64,000 nucleotides of DNA, taken from Pontibacter harenae. Lineage in GTDB: Bacteria; Bacteroidota; Bacteroidia; Cytophagales; Hymenobacteraceae. This document shows positions 37,182 to 46,226 of this stretch, piece by piece (position 1 is the stretch's first letter; each line of letters starts with the position of its first letter). The notes under the pieces were generated by a model. It was not told the origin of the DNA, did no database searches, and worked only from the letters and a program-made list of their open reading frames with translations. A program made the position numbers and the translations under genes. The stretch lies in the NCBI RefSeq assembly GCF_020907245.1, contig NZ_JAJJWH010000006.1, positions 1 to 64,000 of the forward strand. The letters are read 5' to 3'.

Positions 37182-37232
37182 AGAGATTTTGCTACCAATG
37201 CATACGCATTTCTTCAACCTTAATTTAGCCTA

Positions 37233-38192
37233 ATGGTAAGAATTTTACGTAATTCAGCTCTTTTTACGCTTCTTTTATTTAGCTGTGTTTCAGGAGCCTT
37301 TGCCCAGGATACCACGCAAGCCGACACCGTAACTGTTGCCAAACTGTGGGATTGGGGCGGCACAGGAACTATAAACTTTAGCCAGGTGAGCCTACATAAC
37401 TGGTCAGCTGGAGGACAAAACTCTTTGTCGGTGTTGGGTATAGCCAACGTGTTTGCTAACTATAAAAGCGGCAAGAACACCATCAATAATACGCTAAACG
37501 TAACGTACGGAACTGTAAAACTGGAAAACCAACGCGTGCGCAAAAGCGATGACCGAGTTGACCTTAACCTAAAGTATGGCAGGCAAGCTTCAGATGATTG
37601 GTTTTATACCGCACAGCTAAACCTGAGAACGCAACTAACTCCCACTTACAATGAGGAGCGCACGGCGAAACAATCTGATTTTTTCTCTCCAGCTTTTATT
37701 CTGGCTTCTATAGGTATGGACTATAAACCGAATGAGAAGCTGTCTGTTTTCCTGTCGCCTTTTACGGGAAAGTTTACCATAGTAGCGGATCAGGAACTGG
37801 CTGATAGAGGGACCTTTGGCGTAGATCGTGCCCAAACAGATGCTGCTGGAAATCCTATTGCAGGTACAGGCAAGCGATTCAGAGGTGAGTTCGGTAGTTT
37901 TGCCAACATCCGTTATAAAGATGAAATATGGAAAAACGTAACCTGGCAGTCCAAGCTCGATCTGTTTACGAATTACCTCAACAATCCTGAGAATGTGGAT
38001 ATCAACTTTGAGAATATGCTAAACCTGAAGGTGAACGATTACCTATCGACCAGCTTTTTTCTGCACATGGTGTATGATGACGATATTATGATTGATGTGG
38101 ACGAGTCAGGAGATGGTGTAATAGATGCACGTGGGCCACGGCTGCAGTTAAAAGAAACCTTTGGCGTGGGCTTATCTTACAAGTTCAGGTAA
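37233..38192 (+). CDS. DUF3078 outer-membrane protein
   Basis: 319 residues with a signal peptide (FTLLLFSCVSGAFAQ, cleavage near residue 25). The mature part is a repeating beta-strand pattern: WDWGGTGTINFSQVSLHNWSAGGQNSLSVLG, NTLNVTYGTVK, WFYTAQLNLRTQLTP, and a C-terminal aromatic strand ending VGLSYKFR, typical of a porin-like barrel. The W-x-x-G-G-x-N-S-x-S motif marks DUF3078, a family almost confined to Bacteroidota. Function unknown. Confidence 0.88.
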   Translation: MVRILRNSALFTLLLFSCVSGAFAQDTTQADTVTVAKLWDWGGTGTINFSQVSLHNWSAGGQNSLSVLGIANVFANYKSGKNTINNTLNVTYGTVKLENQRVRKSDDRVDLNLKYGRQASDDWFYTAQLNLRTQLTPTYNEERTAKQSDFFSPAFILASIGMDYKPNEKLSVFLSPFTGKFTIVADQELADRGTFGVDRAQTDAAGNPIAGTGKRFRGEFGSFANIRYKDEIWKNVTWQSKLDLFTNYLNNPENVDINFENMLNLKVNDYLSTSFFLHMVYDDDIMIDVDESGDGVIDARGPRLQLKETFGVGLSYKFR

Positions 38193-38423
38193 TAAAATCG
38201 TAGTCTTTGCTTTGTGTATATGTGGTTGATTTGCAGCTTGTAAATGATAATGCTGGACTAGCTTTTGAAATTTATGTATACAATCTGTGCCGCTGCCGTA
38301 AAAATCAAAGGCTGTGCTATAATACATGTTCTGCTTCAGGTGATGGAGTAAATCATTTGCTGATTATAGTTAGAGTCTGAATTTACATTACAAAGTATAA
38401 CCTAAACACAACATAAAAGAACT

Positions 38424-38897
38424 ATGATGACGAAAAACATGATTGGTATAGATACCGACAAGGCACAGGGATTGGCAGAAAAATTAAATGCACTGCTGGC
38501 TAACTACCAGTTGTTTTACATAAATGCAAGAGGCTTTCACTGGAACATCTCTGGCGATAAGTTTTTTGAGTTGCACGCTAAGTTCGAAGAACTGTACAAT
38601 GATGCTATTCTGAAGATAGACGAAATAGCCGAGCGTATCCTTACCCTTGGCCATACACCGTATCACACCTTTACTTCTTACCTCGAGAATGCCTCTATCA
38701 AGGAGCTATCTAATGTTTCGGATGGTAATGCGGCAGTACGCGAAGTATTGAATGGCTTTAGTGAACTAATCCGTTGCGAGCGCGAACTCCTGAATTTATC
38801 TGCTGATGCCAATGATGAAGGTACAAATGCCCTGATGAGCGATTATATCAGAGAGCAGGAAAAGCTTGTTTGGATGTATTCTGCTTATTTGAAATAA
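38424..38897 (+). CDS. dps: Dps-family DNA-binding ferritin-like protein
   Basis: 157 residues. It stores iron as a 12-subunit shell and protects DNA under starvation and oxidative stress. Ferroxidase ligands by family spacing are H39 (ARGFHWNISG), H51, E55, D66 and E70 (KIDEIAERILTLG). ATG at 38424 is followed at once by another ATG, so the start may be one codon later. There is no long basic N-terminal tail of the E. coli type. The stop codon coincides with the beginning of a dispersed repeat copy. Confidence 0.94.
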   Translation: MMTKNMIGIDTDKAQGLAEKLNALLANYQLFYINARGFHWNISGDKFFELHAKFEELYNDAILKIDEIAERILTLGHTPYHTFTSYLENASIKELSNVSDGNAAVREVLNGFSELIRCERELLNLSADANDEGTNALMSDYIREQEKLVWMYSAYLK

Positions 38898-38934
38898 GAC
38901 AAAGGACGTTAGACACAGGACACATGACTTCATA
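38897..38934 (+). repeat. Dispersed stop-codon-proximal repeat, degenerate copy
   Basis: AGACACAGGACACATGACTT matches the right half of the other copies. It starts at the last base of the dps stop codon. Confidence 0.55.
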
Positions 38935-39002
38935 GTTGTAAACGCTAGAGGTATAGCCTTCAGCTTTTGCCGAAGTTTTACTTAGCCTGTGTAGCTCCTA
39001 AT

Positions 39003-39040
39003 AACAGCAAAAGCCACCTAGTTAGGTGGCTTTTGCTGTT
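39003..39040. terminator. Bidirectional terminator between dps and the M14 peptidase
   Basis: AACAGCAAAAGCCACCTA and its exact complement (39023-39040) are separated by two bases, giving an 18-bp palindromic stem between convergent genes. Confidence 0.85.
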
Positions 39041-39087
39041 TATGATTCAGGCGCATGCCAGCAGTACGATGTTCATTTGTGTCGCGT

Positions 39088-40848
39088 TTAAAGCGGAAGT
39101 TTCACGTCCTGCATCAGCCTGCCAACTGGGTACATCATGTGCGTGTACTCGTAGTGAGGCGTGTGCTTGTAAACAAATTCTAATTGTGCTCGGGCGCTTT
39201 TGGCCAGGTTTGGGTCTTTCTTTTTCGCCTCTTCCAGTTGCTGGCGCAAAGCTGGATCATTTTTTAAGTATTCTGCAGCCAAATCCTCAAACACGTAAGC
39301 CGAAAAGTGTTCTTTTTGCATGAGTATGCTATCAAAGAAATTCCAGGCAAAGTAAGAATCTGCTCCCTGAGGCTCCAATGTTTCTACCAGAAAGCGGTTG
39401 GCTTCCTGGTTCAGGTATACCACATAATCACCCTGGAAGAACTGACGCTGCATCTTACGCGGCTCCACCTTTACGTCGGTATGCAAATAATGCCCCTCAT
39501 AGGGGCGCTGGCCTGTTTTATAGTCGGTAATGTAATACGTTTCCAGGGTTATGGTCGTGTCCCGTTTTAGTTGCCGCATCTGCACGTTTTCATTTTTCAG
39601 TCGCTCAATCACTTCTTCCCATGCAAAAGGTATAATATAGGCTACAGGTTTCTTAACTGTTGTAGTAGGAGTGAAGGTATTGTAATACGGAATGGTTGTC
39701 GAAAAAGGAGCAGAGCGGTCATAATACAGGCGCTCCTGGCCACTTACTTCGCTTGGTTTATGTTTAGCTTGATAAGCCAGAAAAGGAATTCGTTCTACTT
39801 TGGTCGTATCCAGGGTCCAGTTAAGCGGGAACTCCTGTTGTGTTAGTGTTTGCTGTTTGGCTTTGGCCCGGGCAGCTGCAATTTGCTCCGAGTCGCGATC
39901 TATAATCTGCAGCATGTTCTCCATCAGCTTATAAGTGCTTTGTACGCGCTGGTCGAAAGGCTTAAGCATATGTGTTTCGGGCATAAAGCCGATGGTGTTG
40001 TAAAGTGCAGCATAGCCCGTAGAATAGCGCGGCGATTCCAGGAAAGCAATGGTACCTGATTCTGGCGTTTCTCCGATGGTGCTCATGTAGGGCACAAGCG
40101 GAAATTTGTCCTTTTTCATGCCGCTATACAGGGCTGGCAGCATTTTCTGCTGCAGATAGCTGGCCAACGTCGGGTGCAGTTTGTTGTGCTGTGTCGGGAT
40201 TAGCGTCATCACATGCTGGTAGTCGGCTCCGTTGGAAGTGTGGTTGTCCATGAACACGTCAGGGTCCCAGTCGCGGAAAATAAGGTGGAACAGCTTGGCA
40301 TTACGGGAGTCAGTTTTGATGAAATCGCGGTTCAAGTCCAGATTACGGGAGTTGCCCCTGAAGCCATAGCTTTCAGGTCCGTTCTGGTTCGTGCGGGTGT
40401 GGCTGTTACGGTTTAAGGAGCCACCAATGTTATAGATGGGTACTATAATCAGAACCGTATTGTTTAGTTGCTTGCGGCGTTTGCTGTCCTGCAGATAATC
40501 GCGGGCCAGCATCATGGTGGCATCTACACCTTCTGGTTCGCCAGGATGAATTCCGTTCTGAATGAAAAGCACCCGCTTGTTTTTACGCTTGATAGAAGCA
40601 TGATCAAAATCCTTATCAGTAGATACAATTACCAGGTGCAGCGGCCTACCCGAATCTGTTAAGCCGTAAGGTACCATTCTTACCTCGTCGTAGGCAGCAT
40701 CCAGCTTCCTGTACCAATCGATGGCTTCCTGGTAAGTGGCTGTTTGGTTGCCGTTTCCTTTCTCGTACGGTGTTTTTAAGTCTGGTTTTGTTTGGTCGGG
40801 CGTACCTGTAAAGAGCAGTGTAGCCGCTAGTAAAAGCGTTGTCAGCAT
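39088..40848 (-). CDS. Secreted M14-family zinc carboxypeptidase
   Basis: 586 residues with an N-terminal hydrophobic leader (TTLLLAATLLFTGTP). Zinc ligands H101 and E104 lie in IQNGIHPGEPEG, and H203 in MDNHTSNG; RNLDLNRDFIK (168-178) supplies the substrate-binding Arg/Asn. About 350 further residues lie beyond the peptidase domain, as in the large Bacteroidota M14 proteins. It removes C-terminal residues from peptides in the periplasm or outside the cell. Stand-alone gene. Confidence 0.92.
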   Translation of the reverse strand: MLTTLLLAATLLFTGTPDQTKPDLKTPYEKGNGNQTATYQEAIDWYRKLDAAYDEVRMVPYGLTDSGRPLHLVIVSTDKDFDHASIKRKNKRVLFIQNGIHPGEPEGVDATMMLARDYLQDSKRRKQLNNTVLIIVPIYNIGGSLNRNSHTRTNQNGPESYGFRGNSRNLDLNRDFIKTDSRNAKLFHLIFRDWDPDVFMDNHTSNGADYQHVMTLIPTQHNKLHPTLASYLQQKMLPALYSGMKKDKFPLVPYMSTIGETPESGTIAFLESPRYSTGYAALYNTIGFMPETHMLKPFDQRVQSTYKLMENMLQIIDRDSEQIAAARAKAKQQTLTQQEFPLNWTLDTTKVERIPFLAYQAKHKPSEVSGQERLYYDRSAPFSTTIPYYNTFTPTTTVKKPVAYIIPFAWEEVIERLKNENVQMRQLKRDTTITLETYYITDYKTGQRPYEGHYLHTDVKVEPRKMQRQFFQGDYVVYLNQEANRFLVETLEPQGADSYFAWNFFDSILMQKEHFSAYVFEDLAAEYLKNDPALRQQLEEAKKKDPNLAKSARAQLEFVYKHTPHYEYTHMMYPVGRLMQDVKLPL

Positions 40849-41140
40849 GTTTATCTTTTGGGAAGTAATTCAGAATGTAATGTTACCCATTTTTGGGGTA
40901 AAATGGTAGAGAGGGCCTTGCAGGCACTACTGTGTCCTACCTGCCGTATGCTCCAAAACCAGACTTACAGAAGTATTCTTTGGCTCAAAATCCAGCCTTT
41001 TGCTATAGGTATAGCCGTGTTTTAAGTAAGGCAAAGTAAAGCTCGCTGTATAGCTTGGTTCTACTTTGCCTTGTAGCTTCGTGGCAGGCAAGGCATAAGC
41101 GGACACTTGCGCCAGTAAAGAAACAAGTCACGAGTAGTAA

Positions 41141-41581
41141 CTAAAAGGTTGTTCTGTCTTTTTCGCCTGGAAAAATTACCTGGTCTAAGCTATGAGCACC
41201 TGGCCCGATGAAGTACAAAGAGAAGAAAAGGATAGCAGACTCCAAGGCATGGGAGTAGCCGCCAAAGCCATCGCCTGCCACTACATGGCGGGTAGTAGCC
41301 ACCAGCATAGTTATCAATAAAAGGGCACAGGTTGGCCTGAAGAATAAGCCTAGCATCAGGAAGAAACCACCTACAGCCTCAGAGAAACCAGCCATAAAAC
41401 CCCAAAAGGTAGGAGCGAAGTCGAGGCCCCACAAAGCCATGTTCTCGCCTATGGCAGTCCATCTTTCTGGTCCGCCCGTAAGTTTTGGCCAACCGTGTAA
41501 AATAAACATGACACCTATACCGATACGGAGCAGCAATAGCCCGAGGTTCCAGTACCTGTAGCGCGAACGTAGTATACCCAT
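41141..41581 (-). CDS. DoxX-family membrane protein
   Basis: 146 residues with four membrane segments. The DoxX signature is clear: GLLLLRIGIGVMFILHGWPKLTGGPERW in segment 1, AGFSEAVGGFFLMLGLFFRPTCALLLITMLVA across segments 2-3. Members are linked to quinone reduction or thiol redox balance at the inner membrane, but the function of most is not proven. Monocistronic; 40 bp from the next gene on the same strand. Confidence 0.93.
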   Translation of the reverse strand: MGILRSRYRYWNLGLLLLRIGIGVMFILHGWPKLTGGPERWTAIGENMALWGLDFAPTFWGFMAGFSEAVGGFFLMLGLFFRPTCALLLITMLVATTRHVVAGDGFGGYSHALESAILFFSLYFIGPGAHSLDQVIFPGEKDRTTF

Positions 41582-41621
41582 ATCAGCAATAATACAGAAT
41601 TTTTAGAAACATACCAAAGAG

Positions 41622-42245
41622 TTAATATACCAGAATGCCTCTAACAAGGGTGTTAGCGGGTATGTCTGTAGGTGTAGCGTTAGGCTTGCTTAGCGTTACC
41701 TGTGAGTTCTCAAGTATAAAAGATATACCCGCTTTCTCAGAGACTGCTACCAAGCCAGCATCAGCCAGCGTAACACTGCTAATCGGATATGCTTTTTGTA
41801 TTTCTGCAAACTTAGAACCTACGCCTAAACCTGACGGTGTTTTGTACTGCTCGCCTTTTACCGTAATGCGCCACACACGGCAATCTGGTTCACAAAGCTG
41901 TTCTACCAGTATTCCCTTCTCCTGGTTTTTGGGGTGCAACACGTAGGCAGTGAATGGTTGACCCTCCAGGTTCAGCGTGGTGTCGGCTATTGCCAAGCCT
42001 GCTGGCACCTGCTCGCGCATCTGTGTGATGGGCATACCTATTTTAACGTTGCCGACGCTGTTGTTTTGTATAACCAGGTTTTCGGGAGCTTGAAATGGTG
42101 TGTCTCCTTCTGTTGCGGTGGTATCACTAAATGCTATTGTCTGGGTAGGTTCGTTCAAGTTGCTTTCGTCCCCATCCCGTTCTGAAAGACAGGCCGCCAT
42201 GCCTACACCTAGCAGTATGGCATATATTATGTTCTTAATCATCAT
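41622..42245 (-). CDS. Lipoprotein of unknown function
   Basis: 207 residues. Signal and lipobox: IIYAILLGVGMAACLSERDGDE with Cys19 as the lipidation site. A Thr/Glu/Asp-rich linker (about 25-55) precedes a compact domain with VGNVKIGMPITQMREQVP and GLGVGSKFAEIQKAYPISSV; both 'IGM..' and 'G.GVGSKFAEI...YP' recall the SmpA/OmlA-type or bacterial 'G.S..el...yG' fold. No characterised family assigned. It is divergent from surE and upstream of doxX on the same strand. Confidence 0.75.
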   Translation of the reverse strand: MMIKNIIYAILLGVGMAACLSERDGDESNLNEPTQTIAFSDTTATEGDTPFQAPENLVIQNNSVGNVKIGMPITQMREQVPAGLAIADTTLNLEGQPFTAYVLHPKNQEKGILVEQLCEPDCRVWRITVKGEQYKTPSGLGVGSKFAEIQKAYPISSVTLADAGLVAVSEKAGISFILENSQVTLSKPNATPTDIPANTLVRGILVY

Positions 42246-42364
42246 TCTACACTAAGCGGTTCTTTATTTTAGTATTAAACCTTGATGTACAACAGGAGGT
42301 TGTTGTATATTAGCGTGAAAACGAAAATCGTTTGTTATATTATACATCAACTTAAAAAAGTAGA

Positions 42365-43144
42365 ATGGCTAAACCATTAATCCTGGTCTCGAACGACGAC
42401 GGCATTACTTCACCAGGTATAAGAACGCTGGTAGAGGTTGCCATGAAGATAGGGGAAGTAGTGGTGGTAGCACCCAACAGTCCTCAGTCTGGAATGGGAC
42501 ATGCCATTACCATCGGCAACACGCTCAGGCTTGATAAATCGATAGCGTTTGATGATTTAGACGTGGAAGCATATGAGTGCTCTGGCACACCTGCTGACTG
42601 TGTAAAGTTAGGTAAGCACCATGTGCTGCGCGATCGGAAGCCCGACCTGGTGGTAAGCGGTATCAACCACGGCTCCAACTCCAGTATCAGCGTACTTTAC
42701 TCAGGCACCATGTCGGCGGCTATTGAGGCGGCTATTGAGGGCTTGCCAGCTATTGGCTTTTCGCTCTGTGACTATGGCCACGAAGCCGATTTTTCGCATA
42801 CGATACCTTTTGTAGAGAAGATCATCAGGCAGGCGTTAGAACACGCCATCCCTACGAACACGGCGCTGAATGTAAATTTCCCTAAGAAAAGCGAAGAGCC
42901 GATCAAGGGAATGAAGATATGCCGACAGGCACATGCTAAGTGGCAGGAAGAGTTTGACGAGCGCCTGGACCCGCACAACCGCAAGTACTACTGGATGACG
43001 GGCAACTTTGTGAACTTTGACAAAGGGGAGGATACCGATGAGTGGGCCTTGGTAAATAACTATATTTCCATTGTCCCTTGCCAGTTCGATATGACGGCGC
43101 ATCACGCTATTGCTCGACTGAATAATGAGTGGGCGTTGGAATAA
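42365..43144 (+). CDS. surE: 5'-nucleotidase / stationary-phase survival protein SurE
   Basis: 259 residues, normal length. The metal-binding loop ILVSNDDGITSPGI has the paired aspartates D11 and D12; PNSPQSGMGHAIT, the SGTPADCVKLG loop, and VVSGINHGSNSS are all canonical. SurE removes phosphate from nucleoside monophosphates and other substrates and helps stationary-phase survival. The short gap from the divergent lipoprotein gene (119 bp) must hold both promoters. Confidence 0.97.
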   Translation: MAKPLILVSNDDGITSPGIRTLVEVAMKIGEVVVVAPNSPQSGMGHAITIGNTLRLDKSIAFDDLDVEAYECSGTPADCVKLGKHHVLRDRKPDLVVSGINHGSNSSISVLYSGTMSAAIEAAIEGLPAIGFSLCDYGHEADFSHTIPFVEKIIRQALEHAIPTNTALNVNFPKKSEEPIKGMKICRQAHAKWQEEFDERLDPHNRKYYWMTGNFVNFDKGEDTDEWALVNNYISIVPCQFDMTAHHAIARLNNEWALE

Positions 43145-43285
43145 CTATGTCTGCAACCAATTAACTCAAGTTGTTGCAGAGCTTTCACTCTAAATATAGC
43201 CCTTTCTTGGCCCTCTTCGGAGGAGCTTAGAAAGGGCTACAATTTTTAAGGTACTACAAGAGCATTAAATGCCTATTCTTTAGAA

Positions 43286-43780
43286 TTACTTTTTATCATG
43301 GTTCAAGCTAAATCGTACTGGAAGGTTAAACTGCACGCGTACCGATTCGCCGTTTTGTTGACCAGGTATCCACATGCCATCCATTGATTTTACGGTGCGG
43401 ATAGCTTCTGCGTCCAAAGCTTCGCCAGCACTGCGAACAACTTCAATGTTGCTGAGGCTGCCGTCTGTTTCAACTACAAATCCTAGCACGACCATTCCTT
43501 CTTCGCCTGCTGCCTCTGCTGCTTTAGGGTATTTCATGTTATTTCCTAAGTACTTCAATAGTTCAGCATCGCCGCCTCTAAACTGCGGCATGTTCTCTAC
43601 ATACGCATAAGGTTTGTCCCCTTCTGGCCTTGTGAATTCAGGTGCTTTTGAAACGGCTTTTTCTTCTGATACATCTGTTAGTGTTGCCGTGTCTTCGTCT
43701 TTTGAACAGGAAACTGCTATAAGTAAAAACGATAGGAGCGCTAGCAGTAAAGTGTTTTTGTGTGATGTCATTTGCTTCAT
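43286..43780 (-). CDS. Lipoprotein with a TonB C-terminal domain
   Basis: 164 residues: a lipobox signal (LLLALLSFLLIAVSCSKDED, Cys25), a short linker, then one TonB C-terminal domain (about 60-160). The domain is a close paralogue of the one fused to the BlaR1-like protein upstream: both read PY(A/S)YVENMPQF(R/K)GGDAELLKYLG, and end in a V.FNLP(I/V)RF strand. There is no membrane anchor helix as in real TonB; instead the protein should sit on a membrane by its lipid. Lies 105 bp downstream of the blaR1-like gene, so probably in the same transcript. Confidence 0.86.
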   Translation of the reverse strand: MKQMTSHKNTLLLALLSFLLIAVSCSKDEDTATLTDVSEEKAVSKAPEFTRPEGDKPYAYVENMPQFRGGDAELLKYLGNNMKYPKAAEAAGEEGMVVLGFVVETDGSLSNIEVVRSAGEALDAEAIRTVKSMDGMWIPGQQNGESVRVQFNLPVRFSLNHDKK

Positions 43781-43885
43781 GGTTAATGATTTTTAAGGTT
43801 TAAATTAATTTAAAAAAGGCAATAAGGTGCCGCCTCAGCCTTTTCTGGCTGAGTAATAGGATTGAAGGGTGCTATAGATTAGATT

Positions 43886-45334
43886 TTATTTAATTGTAAA
43901 CCGGATAGGCAGATTAAAGCTAACGGGAACCTTCCTGCCATTCTGGGTGCCTGGTTGCCACTGGCCACTCATACTTTCTACTACTCTGATTGCCTCTTCA
44001 TCAGTGCCTCCGCCTAGGCTTCGTATCATCTTAATATCAGAAAGTGTGCCGTCTGTGTTTACTGTAAAGTTCACCACTACCATACCCTCTATACCAGCTT
44101 CCTGTGCCTGCTTAGGGTAGCGCATGTTCTTTCCGAGGTACTTCAGCAGTTCAGCATCGCCGCCTTTAAACTGTGGCATGTTTTCTACATAAGAATATGG
44201 CTTTACATAAGGCTCAGCTTTTTCTTCAGCTTCAGGTGTTTCATTAGTTTTAGGCTTTTGGAACACTACGTCTTCAGTTATATCTGTGGGCGGGGGCATT
44301 TTTGGTGCCGTGCCTGCTATGGCAGAGCCAGGTGCAGCTGGTGGTTCTAAGGCATCAGTGTCTGTTATTAGAGCAGGTGCGGTTGGCTCCTGCGTTGTCT
44401 GATTGTTAGCGGTAGCAGTTAGAGAATTGGCAATGTCGGCGGTGGCATGCTGGGCCGAAAAAACAGTAGCCATTATAAACAAGAGTGGCAGTATAAGTAA
44501 AGGTCTCAGCCATCCTGTTTTTTTGTCACGCTGCTGCAGCATCTGCAGGCGCTTAAAAACCTGCGGCTCTCTGAAGTAGCTGCCCATTGGTACACCTGTT
44601 TTATAGAGTGCTTCTTTAGCCAGCAAAGACGTGTACTGTGCAGGTTGGTGTTCAGAAACCACATAAGCGTCTGCCTGGTACTCGTGTACATCCCGCAACT
44701 CACTTTTTAGTAACCAGATAATGGGGTTAAACCACATGACAGAGGTTAGCAGCTCATAGTAAAGTATGTCCCAGGTATGGTGCAGTTGTACGTGAGCCAG
44801 TTCGTGTGTCAGTACCTGTTTCTTTTCACGTTCAGATAAATGCGCCTGATCACCTAAGAATACATAATCCAGAAAGGCAAAGGTTGGTGTTCCATTCTCT
44901 GTTTTTAAGACTGTGGCAGAACTTGTGAGATTAGCTACAGGTTTGCTGGCTGCAATTAATTTCCTGATGTTAAAGAGCTGTAGCACCAGGCGTGATGCTA
45001 AAATAGCTAGGCCCAATAAGTACGTGAATAGCAGCATGTTTTTTATGGATAACAGGCTGCTGCCTACTGAACCAGCTTCTGATGCAGCAGGGGAGTAGCT
45101 AACCACTACCTCCGGGAGCTGAATACTTTGGAGCTGGTGTGCCACAAATGATTCTGAAGGAAAAAGTGAAGGCCACGGCAAGAACGGAAGCAGTACTGCA
45201 ACGAGTGGTGCGAGCAACAAAAATGCACGGTTTTGTTTTAGCCCAGGCTGGCTGCGTAGCAAAGTATAATAGAACAGGTAAAGCACCAGCAGGCACAGGC
45301 CTGGCTTTAAGATATAGTTACTGAGCTGTTCCAT
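43886..45334 (-). CDS. BlaR1/MecR1-like M56 metalloprotease with C-terminal TonB domain
   Basis: 482 residues. The N-terminal part has three or four membrane helices and the M56 zinc site HELAHVQLHHTWD (H177, E178, H181), then YELLTSVMWFNPIIWLLK. A last helix (about 268-290) is followed by a Pro/Glu-rich periplasmic linker and a TonB C-terminal domain (about 385-482) in place of the penicillin-binding sensor of true BlaR1. In this family the protease cleaves the partner BlaI repressor after a signal. The signal here is unknown and need not be a beta-lactam. Overlaps blaI by 17 bp. Confidence 0.93.
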   Translation of the reverse strand: MEQLSNYILKPGLCLLVLYLFYYTLLRSQPGLKQNRAFLLLAPLVAVLLPFLPWPSLFPSESFVAHQLQSIQLPEVVVSYSPAASEAGSVGSSLLSIKNMLLFTYLLGLAILASRLVLQLFNIRKLIAASKPVANLTSSATVLKTENGTPTFAFLDYVFLGDQAHLSEREKKQVLTHELAHVQLHHTWDILYYELLTSVMWFNPIIWLLKSELRDVHEYQADAYVVSEHQPAQYTSLLAKEALYKTGVPMGSYFREPQVFKRLQMLQQRDKKTGWLRPLLILPLLFIMATVFSAQHATADIANSLTATANNQTTQEPTAPALITDTDALEPPAAPGSAIAGTAPKMPPPTDITEDVVFQKPKTNETPEAEEKAEPYVKPYSYVENMPQFKGGDAELLKYLGKNMRYPKQAQEAGIEGMVVVNFTVNTDGTLSDIKMIRSLGGGTDEEAIRVVESMSGQWQPGTQNGRKVPVSFNLPIRFTIK

Positions 45335-45710
45335 CTTTTAGGTCCTCGTCTTCTAAATCATTTTTAACATGCTTCATCAGTTGGTCTAATTCCTTTAGAT
45401 CTAAGTTGTTGTCTTTGGCAAAAAAGGAAACCAATCGTTCAAATGAACCGCCGAAGTAGCCGCTCATAAAGTTTTTTAGAAAGAAACTTTTATACTTGTC
45501 TTTGGCTACCAGCGGGTGGTACTGGTGTGCCTTTCCGAAAGCGGTGTAGCCGACAAAGCCTTTGCGCTCCAGTATGCGCACAATAGTAGACACGGTATTA
45601 TAGGCAGGCTTGGGCTCTGGCATTTGCTCAATAATGTCTTTCACAAATCCTTTTTCCAGCTTCCACAGGATCTGCATTACTTCTTCTTCGGCTCTTGTTA
45701 GTTCTTTCAT
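45318..45710 (-). CDS. BlaI/MecI-family transcriptional repressor
   Basis: 130 residues. The winged-helix N-terminal two thirds read LTRAEEEVMQILWKLEKGFVKDIIEQMP and YNTVSTIVRILERKGFVGYT, close to the BlaI/MecI DNA-binding domain; the C-terminal helices dimerise and hold the cleavage site. It should bind the palindromes just upstream of its own start (45744-45780) and repress the blaI-blaR1-tonB operon until the BlaR1-like protease cuts it. Confidence 0.94.
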   Translation of the reverse strand: MKELTRAEEEVMQILWKLEKGFVKDIIEQMPEPKPAYNTVSTIVRILERKGFVGYTAFGKAHQYHPLVAKDKYKSFFLKNFMSGYFGGSFERLVSFFAKDNNLDLKELDQLMKHVKNDLEDEDLKDGTAQ

Positions 45711-45743
45711 ATAGCGTATAAATGTTTCTGAAGCTAATATAAT

Positions 45744-45759
45744 AACTAAATACTTAGTT
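45744..45759. promoter_or_regulatory. Candidate BlaI operator 1
   Basis: AACTAA-N4-TTAGTT is a perfect 6-bp-arm palindrome, 34 bp upstream of the blaI start codon. Confidence 0.65.
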
Positions 45760-45760
45760 T

Positions 45761-45780
45761 TTAACTAAAGGTTTAGTTAA
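45761..45780. promoter_or_regulatory. Candidate BlaI operator 2
   Basis: TTAACTAAA-GG-TTTAGTTAA has 9-bp perfect arms. It shares the ACTAA/TTAGT half-site with operator 1, one base away, so two dimers could bind side by side. Confidence 0.7.
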
Positions 45781-45833
45781 ATGAGAAATTTTTTTCTCAA
45801 AAGATTGAAAATAAGTGTATCTACATTGATTTA

Positions 45834-45865
45834 TTTGGGGATAACTTCAAAGATTTGTAAATTTG
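45834..45865 (+). promoter_or_regulatory. Bacteroidota promoter for susC, long leader
   Basis: TTTG (45834-45837) and TAAATTTG (45858-45865) are spaced by 20 bp, the best match in the window to the -33/-7 consensus. It would give a leader of about 355 nt before the susC ATG. Confidence 0.6.
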
Positions 45866-46226
45866 GCATTTATATATTTATACTAATGCCGTATAGTTAA
45901 TTTTTTAGTTGATCTAATGAGATACTATTAACCTGTGTTACCACATCATAGCTTATTCTTATCATACTGAAGCATAGGTAGCAGCTGTTTTGGTAGACAG
46001 ATATTTATATGCCTAAAAATCAATGTATTAACATGGTGTTGTTGTTGAAACAGCATGCTTTGCAAAGGATATTTAATTTCCCCAACACTTAAATGAACGT
46101 GCACTTTAGTAGAAACAAATATCAATTTATAACTCAGTCTTATGAAGCCGAAATAGCTGGGATAGGCTTCTTCTCTTTTTCTGCCAGCTACACACTTTTT
46201 ACCCATTTAAATTAAACTAATCTAAC

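Larger units (their letters stand above)
45711..46226. other. Divergent regulatory interval between blaI and susC
   Basis: 515 bp without a credible gene. The left 70 bp hold the two palindromes; at 45834-45865 there is a good plus-strand promoter; the remaining ~360 bp before susC look like a long leader. A minus-strand frame at 45946-46206 lacks coding character. Confidence 0.55.

Noticed and set aside
45946-46206. 86-codon minus-strand frame before susC
   Set aside because: Low-complexity translation, no start context or relatives evident; more likely part of the susC leader.
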